A model generated the notes under the pieces. The model was not told the DNA's origin. It did no database searches and saw nothing but the letters and a program-made list of their open reading frames with translations. Of a stretch of 7,376 bases of DNA, positions 5,932 to 7,376 are shown piece after piece. Position 1 is the stretch's first letter, and each line of letters opens with the position of its first letter. Both the position numbers and the translations under genes were made by a program. The stretch is taken from contig JAHZHF010000153.1 in the NCBI GenBank assembly GCA_019420405.1, forward strand, positions 1 to 7,376, read 5' to 3'. Origin of the DNA: Clostridiales bacterium (GTDB lineage: Bacteria > Bacillota > Clostridia > Lachnospirales > Lachnospiraceae).

Positions 5932-6609
5932 ATGAATACGAATACAAACAGACAGGGCAGAAGCTATGAAGATATGACCCACGTGTACGGAAGGATCTGG
6001 ATCCTGAGCGCTCTGGGAATGATTTTCGCATACCCGATTATCACATGTATTTACTATGATGCCTGGCCGGGAATTGTACCTGTGTTAAAGGGACTGATCG
6101 GTGTGGCACCTATTTTCTGGACCGTAGGACTGATCGAGGTTCTGACATTTGTGCCGATGCTGGGAACAGCAGGATCTTATCTGGCATTTGTGACGGGCAA
6201 CCTGACGAATCTGAAAGTTCCGGCAGCTCTGACTGCGATGGAGAATGCACGTGTGAAACCGGGAACTGACGAGGGGGAAGTGATCTCCACGATCGCTGTG
6301 GCGACATCGTCTATTGTTACTACTGTGATTATCGCTGTTGGGGTAGCGCTTCTTGTACCTCTGACACCGATCCTGAACTCGCCTACATTGAAACCTGCCT
6401 TTGACAATATCCTTCCGGCGCTGTTTGGAGGACTGGCGGTAGTGTATGTGAGCAAGAACTGGAAGATATCAATTGCACCGCTGGTATTTATGGTGGTGCT
6501 GTTCCTGCTCGTGCCGTCTCTGTCCGGCTCGGTAGGCGTACTTGTGCCGGTAGGCGCTATCATTGCCATTGCCGCGGCAAGAATTTTATATAATAAAGGG
6601 ATGCTTTGA
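5932..6609 (+). CDS. uncharacterised polytopic membrane protein, partner of the DUF5058-like protein
   Basis: The 225-residue product has a short hydrophilic N-terminus (1-20) and hydrophobic segments near 22-42, 50-72, 119-146, 157-173, 178-196 and 199-219. A Gly/Asn-rich stretch at 78-103 (GTAGSYLAFVTGNLTNLKVP and on) is not a normal membrane span and could be a substrate-binding or re-entrant loop. A polar loop follows (104-117, ENARVKPGTDEGEV). GGGAGG (5916-5921) lies 10 bases before the ATG, and the gap from the upstream gene is 20 bp. Some database entries for similar proteins use the name 'small-conductance mechanosensitive channel', but I see no MscS features. Its size and fixed place between the DUF5058-like gene and a peptidase suggest the second half of a transporter. 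Confidence 0.75.
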   Translation: MNTNTNRQGRSYEDMTHVYGRIWILSALGMIFAYPIITCIYYDAWPGIVPVLKGLIGVAPIFWTVGLIEVLTFVPMLGTAGSYLAFVTGNLTNLKVPAALTAMENARVKPGTDEGEVISTIAVATSSIVTTVIIAVGVALLVPLTPILNSPTLKPAFDNILPALFGGLAVVYVSKNWKISIAPLVFMVVLFLLVPSLSGSVGVLVPVGAIIAIAAARILYNKGML

Positions 6610-6615
6610 AAGGGG
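6609..6615 (+). promoter_or_regulatory. ribosome binding site that fixes the M20 peptidase GTG start
   Basis: AAAGGGG overlaps the last base of the upstream TGA and lies 7 bases before GTG 6623. Neighbouring GTG 6621 runs into a stop at once, and TTG 6626 is one codon inside, so 6623 is the best start. Confidence 0.65.
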
Positions 6616-6622
6616 ACTGAGT

Positions 6623-7376
6623 GTGTTGATCATTTTATATGTGATTGTGGCAGTCATTGTATTATTCCTGGCGGTACTTCTGATCCGGGCTGCAATGTAC
6701 AAACCGTATGATGAGCTGAAGCCTTCGGGAGAAAAGGTGATTCTCAACGAGGAGAAAATTGTGTCGGATATGGTGGAAATGATCCGCTGTAAGACAGTGT
6801 CATATAATGATGAGAAACTGATTGACAAGGAAGAGTTCAGAAAATTTCAGGAACTGCTTCCAAAGCTGTATCCGCTGGTGCACGGAATATGTCCGAGAGA
6901 GTTCGTGGGTGTAAACGGGATGCTGTATCACTGGAAGGGAAAAACTTCCGAGGAACCAGTTGTGCTGATGTCTCATTACGATGTGGTTCCTGTGGAGGAG
7001 AGTCTCTGGGAGAAACCTGCTTTTGAAGGGATCGTGGAGGACGGTGTGATCTGGGGCAGAGGAACTCTGGATACGAAGGGGACTTTCTGTGGGATTATGG
7101 AAGCGGCGGAGAAGCTGATTGCAGAAGGGTTTGTACCGGAGCATGATATCTATTTCGCTTTCTCCGGTCAGGAGGAGATTAACGGGCCGTCCTGCCCTGC
7201 TATCGTCGATCTGTTTGAGAAAAGAGGAATCCGTCCTGCTCTGGTGGTTGATGAGGGCGGCGCTGTAGTAGAAAACGTGTTCCCGGGAGTAGACCGGGAG
7301 TGCGCTCTCATCGGCATTGCAGAGAAAGGACTGGCAAACTTCGAGTTTAAGGCTAACAGCGGCGGCGGTCATGCCT
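6623..7376 (+). CDS. M20 family metallopeptidase, N-terminally membrane-anchored (3' end beyond window)
   Basis: The frame is open from GTG 6623 to the window edge, 251 codons, so the product is partial. Residues 2-24 (LIILYVIVAVIVLFLAVLLI and on) are a single membrane anchor. The M20 di-zinc core follows: His118-x-Asp120 in MSHYDVVPV, Asp150 in GRGTLDTKG, the catalytic/metal pair Glu184-Glu185 in SGQEEINGP, Asp210 in VVDEGG, and the start of the lid domain with His250 in SGGGHA. This pattern resembles the carboxypeptidase S/PM20D1 branch, which hydrolyses peptides or N-acyl amino acids and also has an N-terminal membrane segment. It lies 13 bp after the second membrane protein gene, in the same operon. 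Which side of the membrane the enzyme faces is unclear: Arg22 and Lys27 just after the anchor would favour the cytoplasm. Only the C-terminal metal ligand region is unseen. Confidence 0.9.
   Translation, partial: MLIILYVIVAVIVLFLAVLLIRAAMYKPYDELKPSGEKVILNEEKIVSDMVEMIRCKTVSYNDEKLIDKEEFRKFQELLPKLYPLVHGICPREFVGVNGMLYHWKGKTSEEPVVLMSHYDVVPVEESLWEKPAFEGIVEDGVIWGRGTLDTKGTFCGIMEAAEKLIAEGFVPEHDIYFAFSGQEEINGPSCPAIVDLFEKRGIRPALVVDEGGAVVENVFPGVDRECALIGIAEKGLANFEFKANSGGGHA

Noticed and set aside
1..7376. CRISPR array, tRNA, rRNA or riboswitch
   Set aside because: I saw no regularly spaced direct repeats, no cloverleaf or rRNA-like sequence, and no leader that matches a riboswitch I recognise.

Overview
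The window looks like chromosomal DNA of an anaerobic Clostridia member, most likely Lachnospiraceae. This rests on the protein families present, strong AAGGAGG-type ribosome binding sites, AT-rich promoters, and an Rpn-type gene with the EKGREEG tail common in that group. All convincing genes lie on the + strand.

Layout. (1) Positions 1-531 hold no convincing gene. They contain stacked short palindromes at about 206-274 and a 119-bp MITE-like element at 350-468. That element has 14-bp terminal inverted repeats beginning GTAA and an exact 8-bp flanking direct repeat, the hallmarks of IS66-family transposition. (2) Positions 532-1302 encode a PD-(D/E)XK Rpn-family (PDDEXK_2/YhgA-like) protein that seems to lack its usual N-terminus. 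It is followed by a large palindrome (1312-1361) and an intrinsic terminator (1415-1460). (3) A well-formed promoter (1502-1530) drives a ribokinase (1640-2572). (4) A second promoter (2618-2646) drives a citrate synthase (2690-4060) and a serine alpha/beta hydrolase (4074-5009) separated by 13 bp; the unit ends at an intrinsic terminator (5029-5060). (5) A third promoter (5061-5089) drives two polytopic membrane proteins (5189-5911, DUF5058-like; 5932-6609, uncharacterised) and a membrane-anchored M20 metallopeptidase that starts at GTG 6623 and runs off the window.

How they work together. Ribokinase makes ribose 5-phosphate. Citrate synthase probably feeds an incomplete TCA branch towards glutamate; no aconitase or isocitrate dehydrogenase is adjacent. 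The last three genes form a tight operon that reads as an uptake-plus-hydrolysis module for a small peptide or N-acyl amino acid. The substrate is unknown, and this is the best candidate for an undescribed system here. The mobile-DNA signal is concentrated around the Rpn gene, and an inverted repeat resembling the MITE ends sits at the predicted transcription start of the membrane-protein operon.
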